A stretch of 8,750 nt of DNA from Pseudomonadota bacterium (GTDB taxonomy: Bacteria; Pseudomonadota; Gammaproteobacteria; Burkholderiales; Burkholderiaceae_C): positions 1-8,750 of the forward strand of contig JAJZHS010000086.1 of assembly GCA_021798395.1 (NCBI GenBank), read 5' to 3'. Shown one piece after another: positions 1-6,225 of the stretch (position 1 is its first letter; every line of letters begins with the position of its first letter). The notes beneath the pieces were generated by a model, which ran no database searches, was not told where the DNA came from, and was given only the letters and a program-made list of their open reading frames with translations. A program made the position numbers and the translations under genes.

Positions 1-1109
1 GCGCCGTGCGCGTCGCTGGTCAGCCGCACCAGCGGCGCGAACGCCCCGTCGGCTCCGGCGCGCAGCATCGCCACCACCGGAATGATGCTGATGAATATGC
101 CGAGGAACAACTTCGCCACCTCGAACATCGGCGCCCAGTGAAAATGGTTCACCTGGCGTGCCGCGCGCGGCGTCGTGGCCAGCGAGGCCAGCAGCACGAA
201 CGCCAGCGCGCCGTCGCGCGCCAGGTCACCCCAGCGCAGCGTCACGCCGCCGAGCGCGACTGCGCCCGCGGACCGCCAGCTTCCGCTGGCCAGCACGATG
301 CCGACGACGGCGGCCAGCCACAGCAGGTTCCAGCGCCCGAGCACCTGCACCCGGCTGTCCGGAGACGGGTCAATGCGCTTGATCTGGTCGGCCTGGCGCC
401 AGTACCAGCTGTCGAACGCGTAGAACAACGCCAGCAGCAGGCCGCACAGCAACGCCGTCGGCGCGGCCAGGTGGCGCAGCGTCCAGAAGAACCCCACCCC
501 GTTGAGGTAGCCGAGGAACAGCGGCGGGTCGCCCAGCGGGGTCAACGCGCCGCCGACATTGGCGACGATGAAAATGAAGAAGATCATGACGTGCGCGTTG
601 TGCCGCCGCCGATCGTTGGCGTGGATCAACGGCCGCACCAAGAGCATCGCCGCGCCGGTGGTCCCCATCACGCTGGCCGCCGCCGCGCCGAACGCGAGCA
701 GCGCGGTGTTCTGCGCCGCGCTGCCGTGCAGGTCGCCGCGCACCGCGATTCCGCCGCCGACGGTGTACAGCGTGGCCAGCATCAGCACGAAGGGAAGGTA
801 GTCGCCGAGCAGGCTGTGCAGCGCCAGATGCGCGGTGGCCGCCGCGCCGTGCAGCAGCGCATCGGGCAGCAGGAAAGCCGCCGCCCACAGCAGCGCGATC
901 TTGCCCTGGTGCCGGTGCCACGCGCGCGGCAGCAGCCACGGCGCCAGCGCGATCGACAGCACCATCGCGGCGAACGGCAGCGCCCAGACCATGCCGTAGT
1001 CGGGGCCGCCGGCGGCGGCGGCCGTCACGGGCCACGCCGCGCACGCGCCGCCGAACAACCCGACTTTGCCCGGAGCGAACAAGCGTCGGCATGCGTCGTG
1101 CGATTTCAC
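1..1109 (-). CDS. Sodium:proton antiporter / CitMHS_2-type membrane transporter (3' part beyond the window)
   Basis: The reading frame is open from a GTG at 1109 to the window edge: 369 residues with no stop, and the C-terminus is missing. Hydrophobic segments alternate with short loops. Family-typical stretches are visible, including WALPFAAMVLSIAL near residue 41, MGTTGAAMLLVRPLIHAN, then HVMIFFIFIVANVGGALTPL followed by GDPPLFLGYLNG. These resemble the bacterial proteins annotated as sodium:proton antiporter or putative citrate transporter (Pfam CitMHS_2, ion-transporter superfamily), which usually have roughly 450 residues. The likely role is inner-membrane cation/proton or carboxylate exchange; the substrate cannot be told from sequence. 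The GTG start keeps a signal-like N-terminal hydrophobic stretch (VGLFGGACAAWPVTAAAA) before the first core helix. A GGA lies 6 bases upstream. An internal ATG at 992 would remove that stretch. An AT-rich dyad lies just upstream. Family is confident, start is moderate. Confidence 0.85.
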   Translation of the reverse strand, partial: MKSHDACRRLFAPGKVGLFGGACAAWPVTAAAAGGPDYGMVWALPFAAMVLSIALAPWLLPRAWHRHQGKIALLWAAAFLLPDALLHGAAATAHLALHSLLGDYLPFVLMLATLYTVGGGIAVRGDLHGSAAQNTALLAFGAAAASVMGTTGAAMLLVRPLIHANDRRRHNAHVMIFFIFIVANVGGALTPLGDPPLFLGYLNGVGFFWTLRHLAAPTALLCGLLLALFYAFDSWYWRQADQIKRIDPSPDSRVQVLGRWNLLWLAAVVGIVLASGSWRSAGAVALGGVTLRWGDLARDGALAFVLLASLATTPRAARQVNHFHWAPMFEVAKLFLGIFISIIPVVAMLRAGADGAFAPLVRLTSDAHG

Positions 1110-1126
1110 CAATGTTCCAGGCCTAT

Positions 1127-1156
1127 TCAGCAAAATATAGATTTTATATTTTCTGA
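1127..1156. promoter_or_regulatory. AT-rich imperfect palindrome in the antiporter upstream region
   Basis: AAAATATA (1132-1139) and TATATTTT (1145-1152) are perfect inverted repeats separated by 5 bases. TCAG (1127-1130) and CTGA (1153-1156) extend the dyad with a single unpaired base. It lies 18-47 bases upstream of the GTG of the antiporter gene. On the minus strand it contains TATAAA and TATATT, which could serve as a -10 element; no good -35 is visible. The stem contains almost no G/C, so a terminator for the upstream yeiH-like gene is unlikely. An operator and/or promoter core is the best reading (inference). Confidence 0.45.
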
Positions 1157-1266
1157 CCGAACCCCATTGATTCTTTAAATCGCATCGTATCCGATCCGCC
1201 CAGACCAACCAAGGACGCGCATCCGGGGCGCATCGGCGCGGCGCCGGACTCCCCCGGCCTGCGCGC

Positions 1267-2325
1267 TCAGCGCGTGCCGATCGGCAGCAGGGTCAGCAGG
1301 GTCCAGGCGAGCACCCCCAGCCCGACCAGCGACAGCGTGACCACCGCGGTCACGCGCGGGCCGGCGCGCGCCACCGCGCGCACATCCACGCCAAGGCCGA
1401 GCGCTGCCATCGAAATCACCGTCAGCCAGGTCGAGGCAACGGCGATCGGGCGCAGCAGCAGCTGCGGGATCAGATCGAACGCGCGCGCGCTCAGCATCGC
1501 GATGAAACCGACGATGAACCACGGCACCAACTGGCCGAAGCTGGCGCGCAGCGCGCCGCGGTCATCGGCGCGGCGCGCCAGCAGCGACAGCGCCAGCACC
1601 ACCGGGCCCAGCGTGAGCACGCGGACCAGCTTCACGTAGGTGCCGATCTGCACCGCCGCCGCCCCGGCAGGAGCCGCCGCCGCGAGCACCTGCGGAACCG
1701 CGTAGACGGTCAGTCCGGCGAGCACGCCGAACGCCTGCGCGTGCAGGTGCAGCGCCGCGGCCAGCAGCGGCAGCAGCAGCACCACGGCGACGCCGAGCAC
1801 CGCGGTGAAGGCGATCGACGCGCCGACGTCGTCGCTGCGCGCGCCGATCACCGGCGCCACCGCGGCGATCGCCGAGTTGCCGCAGATCGAGTTGCCGCAC
1901 GCGATCAGCGTGGCCATGCGCCGCGGCAGGCCGAACGCGCGCCCGAGTCCGTAGCTCAGCGCGATGGCCAGGAACACCACCACGACGATGCCGGCGAGCA
2001 GCCCGACCCCGGCGCGGCGGATCATCCCGACGCTGACCGACGCGCCGAGCAGCACGATGGCGATTTCCAGCAGAGTCTTGGCGCTGACGTGGATTCCCGG
2101 AGTCCAGCGCGCGCCCGGCCGCCAGACGCTGCGCACCGCGGTTCCGAGCAGGATCGCGATGACCAGCGCCTCGATCCACGCCCGTCCCCAGAGGCGGACC
2201 TCGACGGCTTGCACGGCACTGGACGCCGCGGTGATCGCCACGCACAGCAATATGCCGGGAACGAAGGCGCCGGCGTCGGAGAACCGCGCGACGCGGCGGT
2301 AAGAACGAACGTCAAGTCGGGGCAT
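1267..2325 (-). CDS. yeiH: YeiH/UPF0324 family putative sulfate exporter
   Basis: This is a 352-residue polytopic membrane protein of the UPF0324 family (Pfam Cons_hypoth698), about the length of E. coli YeiH. The diagnostic motif ACGNSICGNSAIAAVAPVI is at about residues 142-160. A run of hydrophobic helices covers most of the protein, from FVPGILLCVAITAA near residue 21 to TLSLVGLGVLAWTLLTLLP at the C-terminus. Family members are annotated as putative sulfate exporters; direct biochemical support is thin, so the substrate is not certain. I chose the ATG at 2325 (MPRLDVRSYRR). A TTG at 2346 in the same frame would add seven residues, and neither start has a strong Shine-Dalgarno. The gene is often next to a LysR regulator; here none is in view, and upstream lie an AT-rich dyad and a small unknown gene on the same strand. 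Confidence 0.9.
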   Translation of the reverse strand: MPRLDVRSYRRVARFSDAGAFVPGILLCVAITAASSAVQAVEVRLWGRAWIEALVIAILLGTAVRSVWRPGARWTPGIHVSAKTLLEIAIVLLGASVSVGMIRRAGVGLLAGIVVVVFLAIALSYGLGRAFGLPRRMATLIACGNSICGNSAIAAVAPVIGARSDDVGASIAFTAVLGVAVVLLLPLLAAALHLHAQAFGVLAGLTVYAVPQVLAAAAPAGAAAVQIGTYVKLVRVLTLGPVVLALSLLARRADDRGALRASFGQLVPWFIVGFIAMLSARAFDLIPQLLLRPIAVASTWLTVISMAALGLGVDVRAVARAGPRVTAVVTLSLVGLGVLAWTLLTLLPIGTR

Positions 2326-2348
2326 CGACGCATTGTCCGGGCCCAAGA

Positions 2349-2373
2349 CAAAACAATCAAACGACTTGTTTTG
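2349..2373. promoter_or_regulatory. Dyad CAAAACAA / TTGTTTTG upstream of yeiH-like gene
   Basis: CAAAACAA (2349-2356) and TTGTTTTG (2366-2373) are perfect 8-base inverted repeats with a 9-base spacer. They sit 24-48 bases upstream of the yeiH-like ATG inside an AT-rich patch (2345-2400) that contrasts with the GC-rich genes. On the minus strand TTGAAA (2384-2379) followed by 17 bases and TTGATT is a weak promoter possibility that overlaps the dyad. An operator is inferred. A hairpin in the 5' leader is an alternative, and on the plus strand a T-run follows the dyad, but there is no upstream plus-strand gene for a terminator to serve. Confidence 0.4.
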
Positions 2374-2429
2374 CTTTTTTCAATCGATTTTTTTGATCAT
2401 CGCACCGCCGGCGCCGCTCGACGACCGGA

Positions 2430-2672
2430 CTACTGGCCACCGGGCTCAACGCTCAATCGGTCGATCCACTGCTGCACGTGCTCGAGCGAGCCCACCATCG
2501 TGGTGTACGACGGGCCGCGCTCGGCGAACAGCCGCGCCACGCGCAACTCGACCAGTCCTTCGGGCGTTCCGCTGGCGCGCACTTCGGCGCGATCGCATCC
2601 GAGCACCGAGCAAACGTGATCGATCAATGCGCGCAACGCGTCAGATGGAACCGGGGATTCCGCGGGGCCCAT
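2430..2672 (-). CDS. Hypothetical 80-residue protein
   Basis: I do not recognise this family. The product is soluble and mixed-charge, with no signal peptide or membrane segment. Recognisable stretches are DALRALIDHVCSVLGCDRAE in the first half and GSLEHVQQWIDRLSV near the C-terminus, both likely amphipathic helices, with a middle part (GLVELRVARLFAERGPSY) that looks like strand-helix. Two cysteines lie at about residues 21 and 26. Codon use is mostly GC-ending like the neighbours, which supports a real gene. The ATG at 2672 has GGAAC eight bases upstream. It is divergent from the HTH gene at 2816 and lies about 100 bases upstream of the yeiH-like gene on the same strand, so it could be co-transcribed with it or regulated by the HTH protein (inference). 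Confidence 0.6.
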   Translation of the reverse strand: MGPAESPVPSDALRALIDHVCSVLGCDRAEVRASGTPEGLVELRVARLFAERGPSYTTMVGSLEHVQQWIDRLSVEPGGQ

Positions 2673-2676
2673 GCAA

Positions 2677-2730
2677 CTTTGTTCCGGATCAATTGTTCAA
2701 CATTTTGAAATAGTACTCGATGGAACAAAG
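2677..2730. promoter_or_regulatory. Inverted repeat CTTTGTTCC / GGAACAAAG with internal TTGTTC copy
   Basis: CTTTGTTCC (2677-2685) and GGAACAAAG (2722-2730) are perfect 9-base inverted repeats 36 bases apart. Another TTGTTC copy is at 2693-2698, and a small dyad TTCAA/TTGAA lies at 2696-2700 and 2705-2709. The right-hand arm on the minus strand contains the ribosome binding site of the unknown gene at 2672. A TACTAT (minus strand, 2715-2710) could be a -10 for that gene and lies between the arms; its -35 is not convincing. Probable operator half-sites, with the divergent HTH protein as the natural candidate ligand (inference). Confidence 0.4.
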
Positions 2731-2775
2731 GGTACCTGAAAATTGTCTTCAACCAAACATGCGAACGAAATCACC

Positions 2776-2804
2776 TTGTTGGTCACCAAGAGATCTCCTA
2801 TAAT
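2776..2804 (+). promoter_or_regulatory. Sigma-70-like promoter of the HTH gene, with overlapping palindrome
   Basis: TATAAT (2799-2804) is a perfect -10 hexamer. TTGTTG (2776-2781) is a partial -35 at exactly 17 bases. The palindrome TTGGTCACCAA (2779-2789) overlaps the -35 and the spacer, where a repressor would block RNA polymerase. Transcription should start near 2810-2812, only about 4-6 bases before the ATG at 2816. Confidence 0.65.
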
Positions 2805-2815
2805 TGCAAGTTGTA

Positions 2816-3205
2816 ATGAATATTTACGAACGCCGTCGCAGCAGACTTCATGAGATCTTGACCGAACGTTTCCCCGGGCGCGGCGGTCGGTCGGCCCTGG
2901 CCGCACGCCTCGAGCGCCAGCCGGGCTATGTGTCGCGTTGCCTCAACGGCAGCAAGCGCATCGGCGAAGCGTTCGCCCGCTACGTCGAGGAGCGCTTGCA
3001 ACTGCCTGCCTTCTGGCTCGACGGCGCGCTCGACGCCGCCGGCGAACTGAGCGCGCGGCAGGTCGCGCTGCTGCGCAGCTTCGCCGAGCTGACCGCCGAG
3101 CAGCAAAACGAACTGATGGCGTCGCTGAACGAAACGCTGCGCCGCAACCGCGTCATCTACGCGCACCTGGCGCATCGCGCGCCCCGGACCGGCGACTCCG
3201 GCTGA
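2816..3205 (+). CDS. Small XRE/CI-like helix-turn-helix regulator
   Basis: This 129-residue protein starts with NIYERRRSRLHEILTERF, a helix typical of short repressor-like HTH proteins. A helix-turn-helix follows at about residues 25-47 (SALAARLERQPGYVSRCLNG), then IGEAFARYVEERLQLPAFWLD, where the first-helix-after-HTH and the LP-xWLD ending are common in XRE-type regulators of proteobacteria. The C-terminal part (LSARQVALLRSFAELTAEQQ) is a helix pair that may dimerise. It has no peptidase domain, so it is not a LexA-like self-cleaving repressor. I chose the ATG at 2816; the upstream in-frame TTG at 2804 overlaps the -10 box and is unlikely. No Shine-Dalgarno is seen, in line with a near-leaderless message. 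Autoregulation through the overlapping palindrome is inferred. Confidence 0.8.
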   Translation: MNIYERRRSRLHEILTERFPGRGGRSALAARLERQPGYVSRCLNGSKRIGEAFARYVEERLQLPAFWLDGALDAAGELSARQVALLRSFAELTAEQQNELMASLNETLRRNRVIYAHLAHRAPRTGDSG

Positions 3206-3262
3206 AGGCCGGCGCGATCGTGCGCGGCGCTACGATGTCGCCGACACCAGATGGAGACCGCG

Positions 3263-3691
3263 ATGCGCTACGACCCCTCGAATCCGTTCGCCAAGATCCT
3301 GCGCGGTGAACTTCCGTGCATCAAACTGGCCGAAAGCGACGACGCGGTCGCGATCATGGACATCATGCCGCAGGCCGAGGGCCACGTGCTGGTGATCCCG
3401 AAGGCCCCCGCGGCCGAGCTGTTCGACCTGCCCGAGCCCGCGCTGCTCGGCGCGGCGCGCATGACCCAGCGCCTGGCGCGCGCGGTGCGCGCGACGCTGC
3501 GGCCCGACGGCGTGTTCATCGGCCAGTTCAACGGTGCCGCCGCGGGGCAGACCGTGGCGCACGTGCATTTCCACATCATTCCGCGCTGGAAAGGCGTCGA
3601 ACTGCGGCTGCACGCGCGCGACATGGCCGACCCGGCCGCGCTCGAGGCGCTGGCCGAGCGCATCCGCGCCCAGCTGGACCGAGAAGGTTGA
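3263..3691 (+). CDS. HIT family (histidine triad) nucleotide hydrolase
   Basis: This 142-residue protein carries the histidine-triad signature AHVHFHIIPR at residues 99-108, with His100, His102 and His104. The middle His of this motif is the nucleophile in HIT hydrolases that cleave nucleoside phosphoramidates or dinucleoside polyphosphates. The N-terminal NPFAKILRGELP (7-18), the AEGHVLVIPKAP segment (38-49) and FIGQFNGAAAGQTV (85-98) match the HIT core fold. The protein is cytosolic. I chose the ATG at 3263 because GGAGA sits at 3254-3258, a good Shine-Dalgarno spacing; an ATG at 3251 would overlap that site. It is 57 bases after the HTH gene on the same strand and ends 10 bases before the stop of the convergent EamA-like gene. 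The exact substrate cannot be assigned. Confidence 0.92.
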   Translation: MRYDPSNPFAKILRGELPCIKLAESDDAVAIMDIMPQAEGHVLVIPKAPAAELFDLPEPALLGAARMTQRLARAVRATLRPDGVFIGQFNGAAAGQTVAHVHFHIIPRWKGVELRLHARDMADPAALEALAERIRAQLDREG

Positions 3692-3701
3692 GTGCGGCGG
3701 C

Positions 3702-4601
3702 TCAGCCCGCGCGCGCAAGCCGCCGCACCACGCCGGGCGGCAACTGGTTCAGCGCCAGGCCGCCGAGCACCAGCGCTCCGGCGACGAATTTCCAGCCCGG
3801 CAGCGGCTCGCCGAGCACCAGCGCGGCGCAGCCCATGCCGACCACCGGCACCAGCAGGCTGTACGGCGCGACCTGCGCGGCGGTGTAGCGGCGCATCAGC
3901 AGCGACCACACGCCGAAGCCGAGCAAGGTGTTCGGGTACGACTGGAACAGCACGGCGGCCCACGACGCCCACCCCATGCCGCGCAGCGTGGCATGCACCG
4001 CAGGCCAGCCTTCGACGGCCACGGTGGCAACCGCCAGCGGCACGCAGGCCACGACGCTGCCCCACACCGCCAGGCCGAGCGCATCGGCCCGGCCCACGCG
4101 CTTGACGACGATGTTGGCGCAGGCCCACGACACGCCGGAGGCGATCACCAGGGCCAGCCCGAGCAGGGTTCCGGGTTGGTCCATGTGCGCGGCGACCACG
4201 CCCATGCCGGCCAGCGCGATCGCCGCGCCGAGCAGCTGATTGGCGCGCGCGTGCTCGCCGAGCAGCACCCGCGCCAGGCCGATGGTGAAAAACGCCTGCA
4301 ACTGGATCACCAGCGACGCCAGCCCGGGCGGCATGCCCAGCGCGATCCCGGTGAACAACAGGAAGAACTGAACGGCGAACTGCGCCAGCCCCCACGCCGC
4401 CAGCAGATGGAAAGGCACTTGCGGGCGGCGCACGAACAGCGCCAGCGGCAGCGCGGCGAACAGGAACCGAAGGGTGGTGAAAAACAGCGGCGGCATGCCG
4501 CGCAGGCCGACCTCGATGACGACGAAGTTCGCCCCCCAGATGGTGACCACGAGCAGCGCCAGCGCGACGTCGCGCAGTCGCATCGGACCTGCCTGCTGCA
4601 T
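3702..4601 (-). CDS. eamA: EamA-like DMT-superfamily metabolite exporter
   Basis: This 299-residue inner-membrane protein has two tandem EamA (DUF6) domains, about residues 12-138 and 147-285, giving ten predicted helices. It resembles E. coli EamA (YdeD), the O-acetylserine/cysteine exporter, in several blocks: ALALLVVTIWGANFVVIEVG, GMPPGLASLVIQLQAFFTIG, SGVSWACANIVVKR, and VAPYSLLVPVVGMGCAALVL. The export role is family knowledge; the actual substrate here is inferred. The ATG at 4601 has GGAG nine bases upstream (minus strand), which decides the start; longer in-frame extension toward 4694 lacks support. It is convergent with the HIT gene (10-base gap, no terminator seen) and divergent from a MarR-GNAT fusion gene that may control it. 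Confidence 0.9.
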   Translation of the reverse strand: MQQAGPMRLRDVALALLVVTIWGANFVVIEVGLRGMPPLFFTTLRFLFAALPLALFVRRPQVPFHLLAAWGLAQFAVQFFLLFTGIALGMPPGLASLVIQLQAFFTIGLARVLLGEHARANQLLGAAIALAGMGVVAAHMDQPGTLLGLALVIASGVSWACANIVVKRVGRADALGLAVWGSVVACVPLAVATVAVEGWPAVHATLRGMGWASWAAVLFQSYPNTLLGFGVWSLLMRRYTAAQVAPYSLLVPVVGMGCAALVLGEPLPGWKFVAGALVLGGLALNQLPPGVVRRLARAG

Positions 4602-4677
4602 GGTGAGCGCCTCCTTGTCGTTCGACGGTCGGGCGTATCGTAGCCGTGGTCGCGCCAGTCGGCTTGCCCGCCCCGGA

Positions 4678-4691
4678 GCGCCCACGGGCGC
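4678..4691. promoter_or_regulatory. Palindrome GCGCCC-AC-GGGCGC in the exporter/MarR-GNAT divergent region
   Basis: A perfect 6-base inverted repeat with a 2-base spacer lies between the divergent starts at 4601 and 4775. A second overlapping hairpin, GCGCC-ATGA-GGCGC (4688-4701), follows. MarR proteins bind palindromes in such regions, so this is a candidate operator. Background GC content makes short GC-only palindromes common, so the call is weak. Confidence 0.25.
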
Positions 4692-4774
4692 CATGAGGCG
4701 CTTGCCCCGGCATCGCTGGACTCCGCCGCGGCATGCGTGTACGGTTCGCTGCGCGCAACTTCAGGAAACCAGGC

Positions 4775-5731
4775 ATGCCCCCAGCCGACGAGACCATGGC
4801 GCAGCAGGTCGACGCGGTGCGCGCGTTCAACCGCGACTACACCCGGCGCATCGGCGTACTCGACGAATACCTGCTCGCCAGCCCCTACACCCTGACCCAG
4901 GCCCGCGTGCTGTTCGAACTCGGCACCCGCCAGGTACTCACCGCGCAGCGCCTCGGCGATCTGCTGCGCCTGGACGCCGGCTATCTGAGCCGTATCGTGC
5001 ACGCCTTCGAAGCCGACGGGCTGCTGCGCCGGCGGCCCTCGGCGCACGACGCGCGCGCGCGCCAACTCGAGCTCACCGAGTCCGGGCGCGCGGCGTTCAA
5101 CGCGCTCGACGCCGCATCGCGCGCCGCGGTCGCCGCCCAGCTCTGCACCCTGCCCGCGCCGCGACGGGCGCAGGCGGTCGCCCTGATGGACGCGCTGCGC
5201 CGGCTGTGGGAGCCGGCGCGCGGCACATGCACGCTGCGCCCGTGGGCCAGCGGCGACCTCGGCTGGGCAATCGAGCGCCACGGCGAGCTGTACGCCGCGG
5301 AATACGGCTGGGACCGCAGCTTCGAAGCGCTGGTCGCGCAGTTGTTCGGCGCCTTCGCCGCCGAGGCCGGGCGCGACGCGCGGCGGCAGTGCTGGATCGC
5401 CGAACTCGACGGCGCGCGCGCCGGCTGTGCCTTCGTCGTGCCGCGCGCCGAAGACACCCGCCTGGCGCAACTGCGCTGCCTCCTGGTCGAGCCCTTTGCC
5501 CGCGGCCACGGCGTCGGCAGGTGCCTGGTCGAGCAAGCCGTCGGCTTCGCCCGCCAGGCCGGCTATCGCGGCATCATGCTGTGGACCAACGACGTGCTCG
5601 CCGCCGCCCGGCGGCTGTACCAGCGCGCCGGCTTCCGCCTGCTGAGCGAACAGGCGCACCACAGCTTCGGCCAATCCCTCGTCGGCCAGGAATGGCTGCT
5701 GGAATTCACTCCGGACGCGACTGGGCCATAA
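4775..5731 (+). CDS. MarR-type regulator fused to a GNAT acetyltransferase
   Basis: This is a 318-residue two-domain protein. Residues 8-145 form a MarR winged helix: LTAQRLGDLLRLDAGYLSRI (55-74) is the helix-turn-helix and LLRRRPSAHDARARQLELTE (83-102) the wing with the MarR-typical D-x-R. Residues 150-312 form a GNAT domain with the acetyl-CoA loop ARGHGVGR (242-249) and the C-terminal YQRAGF motif (282-287). This bifunctional architecture is known in proteobacteria, where the acetylation target is usually unknown. I chose the ATG at 4775, preceded by AGGA eight bases upstream; ATGs at 4733 and 4796 are alternatives. It is divergent from the EamA-like exporter and 32 bases upstream of a carboxymuconolactone decarboxylase-type gene, suggesting a small detoxification or metabolite-response unit (inference). 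Confidence 0.92.
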   Translation: MPPADETMAQQVDAVRAFNRDYTRRIGVLDEYLLASPYTLTQARVLFELGTRQVLTAQRLGDLLRLDAGYLSRIVHAFEADGLLRRRPSAHDARARQLELTESGRAAFNALDAASRAAVAAQLCTLPAPRRAQAVALMDALRRLWEPARGTCTLRPWASGDLGWAIERHGELYAAEYGWDRSFEALVAQLFGAFAAEAGRDARRQCWIAELDGARAGCAFVVPRAEDTRLAQLRCLLVEPFARGHGVGRCLVEQAVGFARQAGYRGIMLWTNDVLAAARRLYQRAGFRLLSEQAHHSFGQSLVGQEWLLEFTPDATGP

Positions 5732-5763
5732 TCGACAGCCCGAACGCGCAACCACCAAGCACG

Positions 5764-6138
5764 ATGCACGACGAACAACACGACAAAGGGCAGGCGATGC
5801 GCCGGCACGTCATGGGCGACGCATTCGTCGACCGCGCGCTGGCCGGCACCACGCCGTTCACCGCGCCGATCCAGCAGCACATTGCCCGCAACGCCTGGGG
5901 CGACGTCTGGCAGCGCCCCGGGCTGGACCTGAAAACCCGCAGCCTGGTCACCATTGCCATGCTCGCCGCGCTGGGCAAGCAGCACGAGCTCAAAGGCCAC
6001 GTTCGCGGCGCGCTGCGCAACGGCGCCAGCGTGGAGCAAATCCAGGAGGTGCTGCTGCACGCGGCGGTGTACTGCGGCGTGCCCAGCGCGGTGGAAGCCT
6101 TTCGCAGCGCCGCCGAGGTCGTCGACGCGCCCGCCTGA
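5764..6138 (+). CDS. pcaC: 4-carboxymuconolactone decarboxylase-type protein (CMD family)
   Basis: This 124-residue protein has the single-domain CMD/AhpD-like all-helical fold. The overall layout aligns well with PcaC, which decarboxylates 4-carboxymuconolactone in the protocatechuate branch of the beta-ketoadipate pathway: an N-terminal KGQAMRRHVMGDAFVDRA, then NAWGDVWQRPGLDLKTRSLV (43-62), IAMLAALGKQHELKGHVRGA (64-83) and EVLLHAAVYCGVPSA (95-109). The ATG at 5764 is preferred because the first 12 residues match the family N-terminus; no clear Shine-Dalgarno is present, and an ATG at 5797 is second choice. No other pca genes are in view, so a related decarboxylase, or an unassigned CMD protein acting on the substrate sensed by the upstream MarR-GNAT, is possible. 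Family is confident, symbol moderate. Confidence 0.85.
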   Translation: MHDEQHDKGQAMRRHVMGDAFVDRALAGTTPFTAPIQQHIARNAWGDVWQRPGLDLKTRSLVTIAMLAALGKQHELKGHVRGALRNGASVEQIQEVLLHAAVYCGVPSAVEAFRSAAEVVDAPA

Positions 6139-6225
6139 CGCACCGCCGCGCACCTGCCCGGCGCAGGACCGGGCCGCACCCGGCCTCAGCGCGGTCGGCG
6201 CTGCGCTGGCGATGCGACCCCCGGC

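Noticed and set aside
6..1178. Long plus-strand open frame of about 390 codons over the antiporter
   Set aside because: Its product is Arg/Gln/His-rich and low-complexity. The minus strand in the same region encodes a recognisable membrane protein, so this is an antisense shadow of high-GC DNA.
2349..2380. CAAAACAA/TTGTTTTG stem followed by a T-run as a plus-strand terminator
   Set aside because: The stem is AT-rich and no plus-strand gene ends upstream; an operator in the yeiH leader is more likely.
3208..3232. GC-rich imperfect hairpin after the HTH gene as a terminator
   Set aside because: The stem has a bulge and there is no T-run; the HIT gene follows on the same strand at a short distance.
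3268..4830. Minus-strand open frame of about 520 codons across the HIT and EamA-like genes
   Set aside because: It overlaps two well-identified genes in other frames and its translation is low-complexity Arg/Ala/Gly.
6169..6183. CCGGG/CCCGG hairpin between the CMD-type and psiF-like genes as a terminator
   Set aside because: The stem is only 5 bases and no T-run follows on either strand, so rho-independent termination is not supported.
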